Source of the DNA: Gnetum montanum
Lineage: Eukaryota > Streptophyta > Gnetopsida > Gnetales > Gnetaceae
DNA length: 64,000 nt
Reading direction: 5' to 3'
Assembly (NCBI GenBank): GCA_015680685.1
Contig: MNCI01017783.1
Span: forward strand, 1-64,000
Positions 34,161 to 44,604 of this stretch are shown in pieces. Position 1 is the stretch's first letter; each line of letters starts with the position of its first letter. Both the position numbers and the translations under genes were made by a program. A model generated the notes under the pieces. The model was not told the DNA's origin. It worked only from the letters and a program-made list of their open reading frames with translations, and did not search any database.

Positions 34161-35703
34161 AAGTACTAGAGTATTTGAGGAGTGGGAGACCTACTTTTTA
34201 TAGTCATTTAACAAGTTTTGGATCCATTACATACATGTATATACAAAAAGGAACTAAATCTAAATTGAATAATAAATTAAAAAGATGTTTTTTTGTGGGT
34301 CATGGTAGGGATGAATGGGTTTCAAGTTATGGGATCCTAAGGCAAAGCAAGTTGTAAGATCTCAAGGTGTAAATCTCAAGAAAATGTAATGTTTTAATTT
34401 TTTTTTAAAATGTTGTTTATGATGGTTGTTTTTTTATTCTATTTCACCATAGATTTTTAGATTTGTTTTGTAACCTAAAGAAGATACAGTGATAGATCAA
34501 AACATCCCAGAATTTCAAGATGAAGTTAAGGAAAAAAAAGCTAATGAGAGGGGAGATCTTGCTGAAAATGCACTACATGGGGTAAGACATTTAAGTAGAA
34601 TAACATGTCCTTCTATTAAATTTAAAGATTATGTTCCTTATACAAATCATGGCAAACCCAAAACGGTGAAAAAATCTCTTGCAAGTCTTGATGCAAAAAA
34701 ATGGAAAGAAGCTATGAAAAGGGGAATAAAATTCACTCTAACAAAACAAAACTTGAAAATTGTTGAAATTACCCAAGGGACATAAAACACTTCAAAATAG
34801 ATGAACTTTTACTTTAAAGAATGAGATAGATGGATGGTTGGGTGGGGGATTGATTGTTCTTTCTTTAGGTGTTTGTTTAGATTTGTTAATTAAAATAAAC
34901 CTTATTGTGTGTTACTTAAAAAAAGTTTATATGGTTTAAAATGGGATTCTAGGTGGTGATAGAGAAATTTTGATTCTTTTATACCCAAAATGAGTCATTG
35001 TAGGAATGATAAAGGTTATGATAAAAAAAACTAGGAATTAATTTTACATAAATATTTTCTTCTATTGTTAAATATTTTTTATTCAACTTGTTCTTTCTTT
35101 GGTTGTTTGTTTAGATTTGTTAATTAAAATAAATCTCATTATGTGTGTTGCTTGAGAAAAAGTTGATATGGTTTAAAATGAGATTCTAGGCAGTGATAGA
35201 GAAAATTTGATTCTTTTATACCCAAAATGAGTTATTGTAGAAATGATCTTGACCATTGTGTTTATTTCTTAAGTGATAAAAATAAGTTTATAATTTTATT
35301 GTTGTATGTAAATGATATGATGATTGCAAGTATAGATATGTTAAAAATAAAACAACTTAAAATAGAGATGAGCAAACAAAACAAATTCTTGGAATGTTTA
35401 TTTATAGGGATAAAAAGCAAAAACACTTTTGGCTTAGCCAAGGTATATTAGAAGTGTTGGAGTGTCAAAAGCAGAACTTGTGAGTACTCCTTTGGCTTTT
35501 CATTTCCAATTATCTAAGAAAAATTGTTCTAGTGCTAAAGAAGAGATTGTAAAAGTAAAAGATGTTCCCTATGTTTCCATTATTACCTTTATAATGTATG
35601 CTATGGTATGCACTCATCCAAATATAGCATATGCAGTAAGTGTTGTTAGTAGATATATGAATAATTACGGTTGGAATCATTGGCTTGGATTCTTAAATGT
35701 TAT
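34161..35703 (+). pseudogene. COP integrase end and reverse transcriptase relic
   Basis: Readable in order: SHLTSFGSITYMYIQKGTKS then KLKRCFFVGHGRDEW (34190-34310), LASLDAKKWKEAMKRGIKFT (34680-34740), LLKKSLYGLKWDS (near 34915), YCRNDLDHCVYF (35232) and IILLLYVNDMMIAS (35288), where the YVDD box is YVND. The C-terminal part VSTPLAFHFQLSKKN, VPYVSIITFIMYAMVCTHP and NIAYAVSVVSRYMNN runs 35470-35665. It stops at HWLGFLNV, before RNase H. A 234-bp segment of RT is duplicated (34871 and 35105). Confidence 0.8.
34871..35248 (+). repeat. 234-bp tandem duplication inside COP RT
   Basis: GTTTGTTTAGATTTGTTAAT begins at 34871 and again at 35105. Both are followed by the KKSLYGLKxDS coding segment and end near CATTGTAGGAATGAT / TATTGTAGAAATGAT. 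Copies have since diverged at several sites. Confidence 0.75.
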
Positions 35704-35835
35704 TTTTCATTAATAGTTTCCTTCACATTGTTTTTGTGCCAAGATATATTTTATTAGCAGGCTTCATATGTTCCAATTCTAACCAACAAGCCTATTTGTT
35801 GTTTGCAACCACTTTATCAACTCACTTTGATACCA
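35704..35835 (-). mobile_element. Inverted Copia 5'-leader fragment
   Basis: On the minus strand from 35837, AGTGGTATCAAAGTGAG (a Met-type primer site) is followed by TGGTTGCAAACAAC then AGGCTTGTTGGTTAG. This parallels the start of COP (AGTGGTATTTGATGG, TGGTTGTAGACAAC, AGGCTTGTTGGTC). Then ATGAAGCCTGCTAAT, a gag start, is cut off where COP RT ends. It belongs to a second related element in opposite orientation. Confidence 0.6.
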
Positions 35836-35871
35836 CTCAGGAAAAATCAGGAAATCCCTTTAGCACAATGC

Positions 35872-36082
35872 AGCATAAACAATTAGTATAAAATCAACTA
35901 TACATCAAAAGCCATTGTGACAGAAGATAGAAAAGAAAGTGACTCCCAAGCCCATTAGTACAACAAAGTATAAACAATCAACCACACATCAAAAACCATT
36001 GCGACAAAATAGAATGGAAAAGAAAATGACTTCCAAGCCTTTGTGACAAAAGAGAGTAGAAAAGAAAATGACTTCCAAGCCT
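35872..36082. repeat. Diverged short direct repeats
   Basis: Three related blocks end in GACTTCCAAGCC-like sequence (near 35940-35952, 36028-36040 and 36070-36082). Each is preceded by AGAAAAGAAAATG and ATTGTGACA/TTGTGACA. This may be part of the LTR belonging to the inverted Copia fragment (inference). Confidence 0.45.
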
Positions 36083-38549
36083 TTGCTAAACTAGGGCAGT
36101 AAATACATTTGGTTGCTTGAGCAAGCTATTTCCAAGTCTACTAGATATCTCATGTTTTCTCTTGCTCTTCTCCAACTTTACTGGCATAATTTTTAACTCT
36201 TCTCAAGCTTTTACTAGAAAAATCTTCAACTATCTTTCTGAAGTTATGAACAAGAGATTTAATAATTACTAATATTTAACAATCCAATTTCCTTGGATAT
36301 TCTAGCTTTTTTCTAATTATTAATATTGACACTCATATGTCAAATTTTAGTAACACTATCATGTTTGCATTGCTATTTTTCACAATATGTGCTTCATCCA
36401 GCTTCACCAGGACATTCCTACATTTTCATTAAATCCACTCCATTTTTTTAAAAAAACCCATCTACAATTTTGCTAGGACCAACATGATAATCACACATTG
36501 TCTTTTTGCTATGGAATGCTTCTGTTTAAAATAAAAACCACAGCGTCAAAGATGAAAAGCTATTAAACACAATCTGGGGCGACGCAAGTGGCATAGAAAA
36601 TATGGAACCGAACTTAAATAAGACTGATTAATGTGGTAAAAGATATGCTAGTATCATCACAACGTTGCAAACATGAAATATCAATTCAGCAAAATCAAAC
36701 AAACAGTAGGAATCTAACGAGTCAGTTAATACCATTACAAGATCCCTGATCTCATTATTGTAATGCTATTTTAGCTTACTTTGTCCCTGCATTAATACGA
36801 AGATCTGCAGTTCCTGGGCTTAAGTGATAATTACAGAACATGACATGGCTGTAAACAACATAACTGTCATAATTGATACTGTGGTTATCCCAAGGTTATA
36901 GCTGTTACCTGTCTTGCAAGGAGCTTTAGCATAATTTTTCCTCTGATATTCTACAAAATATTTAAATAATAATTCCATGGCAGCGCAATACGAGAACCAA
37001 GTGAAAATAAAAACAGACAGCCTAAAATGAAGAAAGCATCACAGATAAGCATTTTCTCAAAGTTGAGGACAAAAGAATTCGGTCAAGAATTCTAAACCTT
37101 ATCAATATAAGTCTTGACAGCCAAACATGAAAGAATGCCATTTTCTGAGACAAAACTTTGAAGTCATGTTAACTACATTACGATACAGAGCAGTTAGAGA
37201 TGTTGATGATAAAAACACTTTTATTGCAAAAGAATACATAACTAACAAAAGAAGAAGATACAATTACAACATTTTATCAGATAGTTTGTTGCTGGCCAAA
37301 ATTAACATTCCTACAACTATGGTTGTTAATATAAATCATTCTAGTATTTAGAAAATAAGCCAGTTGGAACTTATGAATCAGCAAACTCTTTTACACTCAC
37401 TTCTGAAAAATAGAATACAACCTTAAAAAACATCCCTCAAGGTCACTTAGAAACCATCAGATTACAAAATGTTAGATCTGAATGGTCAGACTGCTTTTCA
37501 CAACTTGCAATTTCAAATGTCTAAGAACAGTTCCTTCAGATGTTCTTAATGCTTTAGCCTGTAACATTCTCCACTGATGATGAAAAAATATAAGATGAAA
37601 CAAACTTGTTAATACTAAAGATAATAGTATTTCTCTAAGAAAACTAAACAAAGCACTTGAATTCACTGTACCTCATCCATCAAAACAAAAAGGTTAAGAT
37701 GGTAAGAATAATGGTCACTCATTACTACAAAATGCCTTTGTATCAAACATTAACAAACGAATATATGAATTCATTGAACTCAAAATGAAAAATGCATGTA
37801 CCAGGAATCAGATAATTCATTATAACAGATGCCATTTGATTAAGGCAATATTGACTCGAGTCCTAACAAATTTTATTACACCTGCTATAATGGAGAGTGA
37901 TCACTGAAAGAAAAGCCCAACCATACCTTTGCATATATAAAGCCAAAAGTTAAAATACTGATCAAAACATACTTGGAAACTATGAAGACAAAGGAAACCA
38001 AAATACAACTTTTTTCAATGCCGTGCCTTAGTTCATCTCTCCTCCTAATTATTGAAATATTATTCAGAATAAATACTAATTTAGGACCAAGGCAAGCAGA
38101 GACTCAGTTCATCATCTGGATGAAATACTAATTGAGATAAAGCTAAGATGTTTGTTTTCAATAGATTTCTAACATTGACAAAATAAAAATACTGCATTGA
38201 GATGAGTTCGGAATTTATATACAATGCAAATCGAATCCACTGAAGAGACTCGGTAAACTGATAGGCTTTACTATAATAGGAAACTTTTGTTGATCAGATT
38301 TCAAAAACCACAAATAAAACAAAATTTCGGAGAAGATCTCGGCACCCAAACCAGAATAGCAAAGAGGGTTACATGATTTTGGAGTCTATAAAAGGGGATG
38401 AATCTCTGGAAATAACCATTTGATTCCTTATGACGCAAGAAAAGCTAATACCAAATTAAAAACAAACCATATTAAAACAAAACAAGAAAACGTTTTCAAA
38501 ATTGAAGAAGTTACGAGCTTGTTGGGTATCTATCTTCATTGATTGATTC
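36083..38549. other. Non-TE stretch beside the host gene
   Basis: No recognisable coding exon on either strand and no element signature. Base composition resembles plant intron or UTR DNA. On the minus strand an acceptor-like TTTTTTCATCATCAG precedes 37577, so 3'-UTR exons of the neighbouring gene are possible. Open stretches at 37127-37351 and 37472-37666 look random. Confidence 0.4.
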
Positions 38550-38969
38550 TCATTTGCATTCGACGCCTGCCTCAGCCGCCCTTCTGGGTTTGCTCTTACG
38601 CCTGCTAATGTAACTGATGCAAGGCTTGACTTTTGAGATTTCATCCACAGTGGATTTAAGAACAGGACCATTTTGGTTGAATGATCCTGCATCAACATTT
38701 TCTGAGATCTGGGTCTGTCTCTTCCTCTTTTTCCCAATCTGCGCATCACCATCAGGTTCGATCTTAACTGAATCTTGATCGTCGATTTTAATTTCATTAA
38801 CCTCATTATCATTTGCAGCATCGGTTTCTTCCTTGAATCCTTTCTGTGGCCTGTCTCTTTTCCTGCCAAAAGAAGATAATAATGCTTCCTCTCCTTCACT
38901 TCCCGGCTGCTCGGCTGCTGCAGCAACTGCATTTGTTGTTTTCTTGCCTTTGCCCCTTCCTCTCCTCAT
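38550..38969 (-). CDS. Small basic plant nuclear-type protein, uncharacterised
   Basis: The 139-codon ORF starts MRRGRGKGKKTTNAVAAAAE and ends SKPRRAAEAGVECK. It is rich in Lys/Arg (GRKRDRPQK, GKKRKRQTQ) alternating with an acidic middle (EIKIDDQDSVKIEPDGD), which suggests a nuclear, possibly chromatin-associated protein (inference). From memory, a family of uncharacterised plant proteins shares the MRRGRGK start and RRKxKPRRAAEAGVxCK end. I could not check this. The Met at 38969 is chosen because a splice-acceptor-like GGTTGTGCAG ends at 38981 and the residues before it fit an untranslated leader; an in-frame ATG at 38999 would lie in that intron. It is the only gene here not explained by transposons, with no stops and no repeat features. 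Confidence 0.7.
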   Translation of the reverse strand: MRRGRGKGKKTTNAVAAAAEQPGSEGEEALLSSFGRKRDRPQKGFKEETDAANDNEVNEIKIDDQDSVKIEPDGDAQIGKKRKRQTQISENVDAGSFNQNGPVLKSTVDEISKVKPCISYISRRKSKPRRAAEAGVECK

Positions 38970-38982
38970 TTCTGTTGAATCT
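38970..38982 (-). promoter_or_regulatory. Probable 3' splice site in the 5' UTR of the host gene
   Basis: On the minus strand TTTGGGTTGTGCAG then ATTCAACAGAA then ATG. The AG is at 38982-38981, giving an 11-nt leader exon part before the start codon. The matching donor upstream was not identified. Confidence 0.5.
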
Positions 38983-39770
38983 GCACAACCCAAATCCAAT
39001 GCACAAATCGTGCAAAACCCGCAACAGGATTTCTATTTACTGGATGGATTCTTGCAAAGTGCAGTGAATATATTGTATGAACATGCAGAAAAAAAGCACT
39101 AAACCAATAGGATTTCTCTCCAGACAAACTGCTGTTTGCAAACTGTTATCAATATAAGGCAATGCCAAAAACAAGAAAACGCATGATTATGGACGGTAGA
39201 CTTGGTGATGATGCAAAGAATCATTCCCCTTGCAGCAATTGCAGAGCAATGATAGACAAGAAGAGTGGTTACAGCAAGCATGCATTTGAAGATTTTAATG
39301 GGGATCTGGCAGCAAAAAGCATCATGGGGGTTTACATGTGTAGACAGGATTTCTGCCTCTGCTTCCGTGTTCAGGCTTACATTGGATTAGACCGCGCTTG
39401 TCTTTGTTTTTTGCAAAACTGAAGCAACGTCCAAGGTGTTCGTGATATGTACAATGCAATTTTTATTCCCTCCAAGATGCTGACTCTGCCAAATCCTCCA
39501 CCTACAGAAAATTAGTTAAAGGCTTTGCTTCTCTATCCTCAAGGCATTTAACAATTTTTCTCCGTATCTCCTAAAAGTAGGTTCCATCGTTTCGAGCCTT
39601 TTCTTAATAGGGTGAGAGAAATAATATACTTGTTACGTATAAAGTTGATATTATTAGTTTTCATCATCATTTTAGCTTTGTTTCAAAATGAAGTGAGTGA
39701 TGTGAGATTTTTTTTTTCTTTTTTTGCCATTTACCTTTATAAAGAGTTAGATCTTTGTTTATTTTCACCA
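38983..39770. other. Upstream region of the host gene
   Basis: Probably intron, leader exon and promoter of the minus-strand gene. No second coding exon was recognised. A plus-strand open stretch at 39162-39422 has no known domain and is likely chance. A T-run lies at 39708-39725. Confidence 0.4.
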
Positions 39771-40310
39771 GCAGTTACTCTAATAATTAGAGTGGTTATT
39801 ATTAAAGCAGTTACTCTAATTATTAGAGTGGTTATTATTAGAGTAGTTATTATTAGAGCAGTTACTCTAATTATTAAAGTGGTTATTATTAGAGTAGTTA
39901 TTCCCGGGTTACTCTTGGGCCTATAAATACAGTGCCTAAGTGCACAATAGAGAGTAATTCAGAAGAAAGAGAAGTCTTTTAGAAGTCAATTATCGAAACT
40001 TTTGTAGTTAGAGTATTTTTCAAGTGCTCGCAGCAAGAGGTCTAAGTTTGGATGGATCTTTATTTGAGCATTGTGTACCTAAGCACACATTGTGTACAAC
40101 AATAAAGACGAGCTCTTTGATTCATCCTTGCAGCACTTGAGATTTGTTTTCTTACACATTTCTTTTATTTTATTTTCTTCTGCATTTATTTTATTTTATT
40201 TTATGCACTTTACATTTTTGTTATTAGCACACATAGTACGATCACTTCAAACATGCGTATAACACTTGGTAACCCAATAACGATTAGCATTCTTGATAAC
40301 CTAAGTTGCC
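39771..40310 (+). repeat. LTR-F: internal fragment of a TE-J-type LTR
   Basis: U3 palindromes ACTCTAATTATTAGAGT and relatives occupy 39774-39900. TATAAATA is at 39922-39929, AATAAA near 40100, and the U5 segment CACTTGGTAACCCAATAACG near 40265. The TGATGA start and the U5 part with the stem-loop and TCATCA end are missing, so it is a truncated solo fragment. It is closest to the TE-J LTR. Confidence 0.8.
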
Positions 40311-40452
40311 ATTCTTGTAGCTTATTTAAAATAGAAACCACTTCAAGTCCTCCTCTATAATACCCAACATTTAGCACTATATAAGATAGCAAGCTTGATA
40401 ATTGTCTTGTAAAATTTCTCCTTTAGTTTTATTGGTAATCTTTTATTAGATA
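40311..40452. other. Spacer before TE-G, nothing seen
   Basis: Short AT-rich stretch ending ...TTAGATA at 40452. AGATA is the left copy of the imperfect TE-G target duplication. Confidence 0.5.
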
Positions 40453-41273
40453 TGATGAATCGCGATATCGCGTACGCGATATCATGTACGTGATATTACA
40501 TCCACCACGCGATATCGCATACGCGATATTGCGTCCTGCCTCATCTTCTATAAATAAGAGGCCGCACCCTTGGTTCCGAGACATTAAATTTAGACCCTTA
40601 GCCAGACTCTTGCAATTTTATCATTCTAGAGTTAGAATTATTTCTGTGTGCTCGTAGTAGGAGTCATAGAGTGAATGGATCTTTATTTGAGCAATTTGTA
40701 CCTGAGCACAATTTTGTGTACGACAATAAAGATGAACTTTATGATAAACCTTGCAGCATACAGATTAAGCTAATTAGTAATTAATTATTTTTTAATGCTT
40801 TCCTAGTTAATTAATATCTCTCTCAACCTTCAACCCCCTTAGTTAAATACACTCAGTACGACTGCTTCGAGCATTCGTGTAGCGCTTGGTAACCCAGTAA
40901 CGATTAGCGTTTGGTAATCTCAACAACATTGCACTAGTTCAGGATGTGTATGGCAAGTGAGAACGAATACTGGTGTTAGGAACATTTAGAAACTAGTTAA
41001 TGAATAGTTAATGTAAGTTAGCCACTTAGTTCTCTCTCCCTCTCCTTTATTAGCAAAAGACATAAAAAACACAAAAGCTATAAAAATCATATACCTCAAG
41101 CTTACTTAACCATAAAACTGTGACAATACAAGTAAGTTTGGGAAGACAACGATTGATTAACCTTGAGTGTTCCATTAAGGCACATAAGCACTTGGTCCTT
41201 GGAGTTCAACTGGATCATGCGTGAAACGCTCATATTCGTATGGTTGAGTGTAGGGGTACCTCGCCACTCATCA
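40453..41273 (+). repeat. TE-G 5' LTR
   Basis: Starts TGATGAATCGCGATATCGCG. U3 holds five GATAT[C/T] cores at 14-bp steps (one step of 19) alternating with GCGTACGC-type palindromes, up to about 40530. TATAAATA is at 40549-40556 and AATAAA at 40725-40730. It ends CCACTCATCA. Confidence 0.93.
41095..41142 (+). promoter_or_regulatory. U5 stem-loop, TE-G 5' copy
   Basis: Arms CTCAAGCTTACTT and AAGTAAGTTTGGG pair over 13 bp, including two G-U pairs. The loop starts AACCATAA. About 130 nt separate it from the primer site. Confidence 0.7.
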
Positions 41274-41293
41274 TTGGCACCGTTGCCGGGGAC
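41274..41293 (+). other. TE-G primer-binding site (best preserved)
   Basis: TTGGCACCGTTGCCGGGGAC. It matches the complement of the plant tRNA-Asp 3' end (TGGCGCCGTTGCCGGGGA) with one change. Confidence 0.9.
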
Positions 41294-41417
41294 TTAGTTG
41301 TTTTTGCATTGCGTAGAACATAGGAAATCATTCATATCGTTGGAGCATTAAAACGAACCCTTAGGGTTAATCAAAGAAAGACGAGACAACAATACATTGC
41401 ACACCGAACAAGACAAA

Positions 41418-44400
41418 ATGTCTTCTTTTTCGCATAAGAGCACTTCACCGCCTAAGACTAACACAAGAGGTAGTTGGCGGCATAATACACATAATCAGGA
41501 TTTGCCAGTTCCTCAATAATTTTGTGTGGTATATACTCATCCCGATGAGTATGTACCCGATTTCACCTTTATTCTTCACAAAGATGAACAACTGCATTGG
41601 AAAGACTTGGAGGGTAACATAGTGTTGCCTCCAGACTGATCAGTTCCCAACATGCTCCTTTGTGCTCTTACATGAATAGACATGCTACTTTTATATGTAA
41701 AATACGTTGCACATGATCATGACTTAAGAGACTATCATCCCACAGAAGCGCAACGTCAAAGGGACTTGCAACAGGAGAGATACCATACATCTTTGAAGGG
41801 TAAATGACCCCATGATGCTCTGCATGTTTTGAGTGAAACTGAGGATGGTGAACCTACCTCAACAAGTTCCCCATGAAACGATGTTCCTCCTCCTGACATT
41901 GGTCAAGGGGTGGTGTATTAGAACCTCCACTCCACTATTGACAACCCTGGTTCTGATACCCACAAACATGAAGTGTAACGAAGGAACAAAAACACACGAT
42001 AAGGGTGGACGTTCTGATCGTGATCACGATCGAGGCCGAGATCATTGAAGAGAAGGTAGAAAACACCATTATGACAATGGTTCTCCTTCTTCTTCACCTT
42101 CATCGTCACCTTCACCCTCTCCTTTAGTGTCCAAACGTAGTCATATGGAAACCAATCATGAGGATAAGGGAAAATGAAGTGAAAGTCATTGACGAGATAG
42201 TTGAGAATGAGGATGAGGGCACTCTAAAGAATCAAGGCATAGAAGAAGGGCGAAGAGGGAACCACGTAGACACCATAGACACTATGAATAAGATGATCAT
42301 GAAGAACCCCTACTCGCAACTAGAAGCATGGTAGATATAACAGAGGCCGTAAGAGTTCCAACAAGGCACCAAAAGGATAGTAGGATCAAGAGGTTAGACA
42401 TGAACAACATCCTATGATTTGAAGGGGGATACAACAATGATCCTCAAAGTCATTTACAAGTATTCCATGATGCATGTGCCTTGCAAAACATAGAAAACGA
42501 ATGGCAAAAACTAAAGTTGTTCCCAAGGACACTAGTGAAAGAAGCTAAAAGCTAGTACCAGTCCTTAGAATCAGAATCCATTCGGAGGTGGAGCACAATG
42601 TTAGAACTCTTCAACGATAAGTACCAAATGTACTCCTGAGTGTCTAACCTATAGAAGAAAATCCAAGGATCGAAGCAAGGAAATCATGAACCCTTGGATG
42701 CTGCCATGGGCTGTTATTACGCACTATTACATCATTGCCCTGGCCAGGTTATTCGTAGCAGGATCAACTATGTCATCTCATGGATGGACTTAGGCATGAA
42801 ACAAGAAGGACCCTAGGAATGTATGCCCAAGGAAGGTTATTGAAGCTTAGGTCTCATCAAATTCATAGACTGCTAGAGCAAGTTGCCAAAGAAGAAGATG
42901 AGCTACAAAAGAGAGAAAGTGTGGAAGAATACAATCGAGATTCTTCCCTCTGAAAAAGGGGAGTGAGATTTTGTGAGGAGGAAGAAGAGTCACCACTCAA
43001 AGAGATGGTGAATAGGAAAACTTTGCCTCTCCAAAAGTTAACATCAAAAGTATCAGCAAAGGTAGAACAAATGTGGGACTCTCTGGATAGTAGGTTTAAA
43101 ACTGTTCTTAAAATTGTAGAGGAGTCTAGGGAGCGAGGTAGTGACCGCAACAAAAAGAAAAAGAGAGAATTGGAAAATGCACGTAACAAGGGTAAGGAAA
43201 AAATGGCCATGACATAAGAGGTTGTGGATTCAGACATGAACAATGATAGTGGATGTGAGATATGCCAATACGACCATCCTAAGGGATGTTGCCCAGTGAT
43301 CTCACATCTATAAGAGTCTGGGGTGTATGCACTTAACCCACAACTAAATAAATGGCAAACACCCCGATGGTTACCTTATCCCCAAGGTAACCCAAGGCAG
43401 TTCCACCAAACTTCAACATATTATCCAAGTGGAACTCCACCACAACCTATTGAGCAACATCAATAATGGCAATACCCACAATCATGGGGGATGCCACCAC
43501 CAAGGCAACAATACCCATACCGGCAACCTGACCCATATGGCTACGATGTGCAGCATCCAATCTCTTTACGTGACTCTGTTGGTCACGTTACACCATAACA
43601 TCACTACCAAGCCTGTGAGTATTATGGAACTCCTTCTCCTAGGGGAGATAACCCACAAATATACCATCCTTCAAATCCATCTATAGCTCTCACACCAATA
43701 GCTCCATTACCACCCACTCCAGTAATGCAAGGGGAACTCCCTACTCAACTACAACAATGCAATGCCCCAAGGGCTGTAAATCCTCAACCCACTATTGGTT
43801 CTAACAACTGAATGAAGAAAATACCTTTCTTCAGAACCAACAATCCAACCAAGCTCTTACAACCACAAGCGGTTGAATCTCTAAATGCCTCCCCATCAAA
43901 TAAAGTTTCAAAGCTCCCTTCAAACCAAACACCGAGCTCAACGCATATGGTTATGTTAACACATGTCATTACTAACTAGATCAAGGTTGGCCACCTTCTT
44001 AGAAAATTCTTTGATCTTGGAAGCCCTCTAATCTATCTCCAAATCACTAGGAATGAGCCATGCAAAGCTCTTCTGGATTCAAGTTCTGGAGTCAACTTAA
44101 TATCGCAAGAAATGTACAAAGCCTGGAACCTACCTCCATTGAAGAGGAGCAATATTTGCCTAGAGCTAGCCAACCAGTCCATCACTGTTCCCTTGGGACT
44201 AGTGGAGGACATCATCATTACTATGTGTGGGTGGTCGTACCTAGCTGATTTCCTAGTAATACAAGTGAATAAAGGTAAAGGGGGCTTCCCGATCATAATG
44301 GGAAGGACATGGCTAAGTACTATAGATGCATGCCTAAGAATCTACGATCTTTCCCTAGAAATATTGAAGGAAAACACTTTTGGAAAGATCGAGAAGAAGA

Positions 44401-44456
44401 AGGTTCCATGCATAACATACAGTGATACAAGGTGCAATTGCATGCAGAGATCATGA
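41418..44456 (+). pseudogene. TE-G gag-protease, broken
   Basis: ATG 41418 reads MSSFSHKSTSPPKTNTRG, then VVYTHPDEYVPDFTFILHKD and LQQERYHTSLKG. After the Arg/His/Ser linker the gag core includes ALQNIENEWQKLKLFPRTL (42480) and ALLHHCPGQ-like sequence. The zinc knuckle CEICQYDHPKGCC is at 43254-43292. Protease: LLDSSSGVNLISQEMYKAW (44070-44130), where Gly of the active site is lost, and GFPIIMGRTWLSTIDA (44283). Stops occur at more than ten sites, including TAG 42554-42556 where TE-D has TGG. Confidence 0.87.
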
Positions 44457-44604
44457 GTTGTGCAAAGTTTAGCATTGCCTGCATGCAATCGGTGTGCACA
44501 AGACATTAACATACAAAAGTGCCTGTATGCAGCAACCACACGACTAGAAGATACCCAGTGGTTGATAGCTGATCAAGAGAGAAACTCACTCATGTGCATG
44601 GAAC

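Noticed and set aside
38456-38932. 158-codon minus-strand frame overlapping the host gene
   Set aside because: A shifted frame of the same exon; the frame with the conserved start and end motifs is the plausible one.
39162-39422. 86-codon plus-strand ORF with several Cys residues near the host gene
   Set aside because: No known domain, it lies in the likely 5' intron or leader of the minus-strand gene, and there is no splice support.
40460-40530. GATATCGCG palindromes as a CRISPR array or bacterial operator
   Set aside because: Cores are 6-10 bp with 14-bp steps and no spacers; the context is a plant LTR.
41274-41293. tRNA gene at the TTGGCACCGTTGCCGGGGAC sites
   Set aside because: Only the 18-20 nt complementary to a tRNA 3' end are present, directly after an LTR, which is a primer-binding site.
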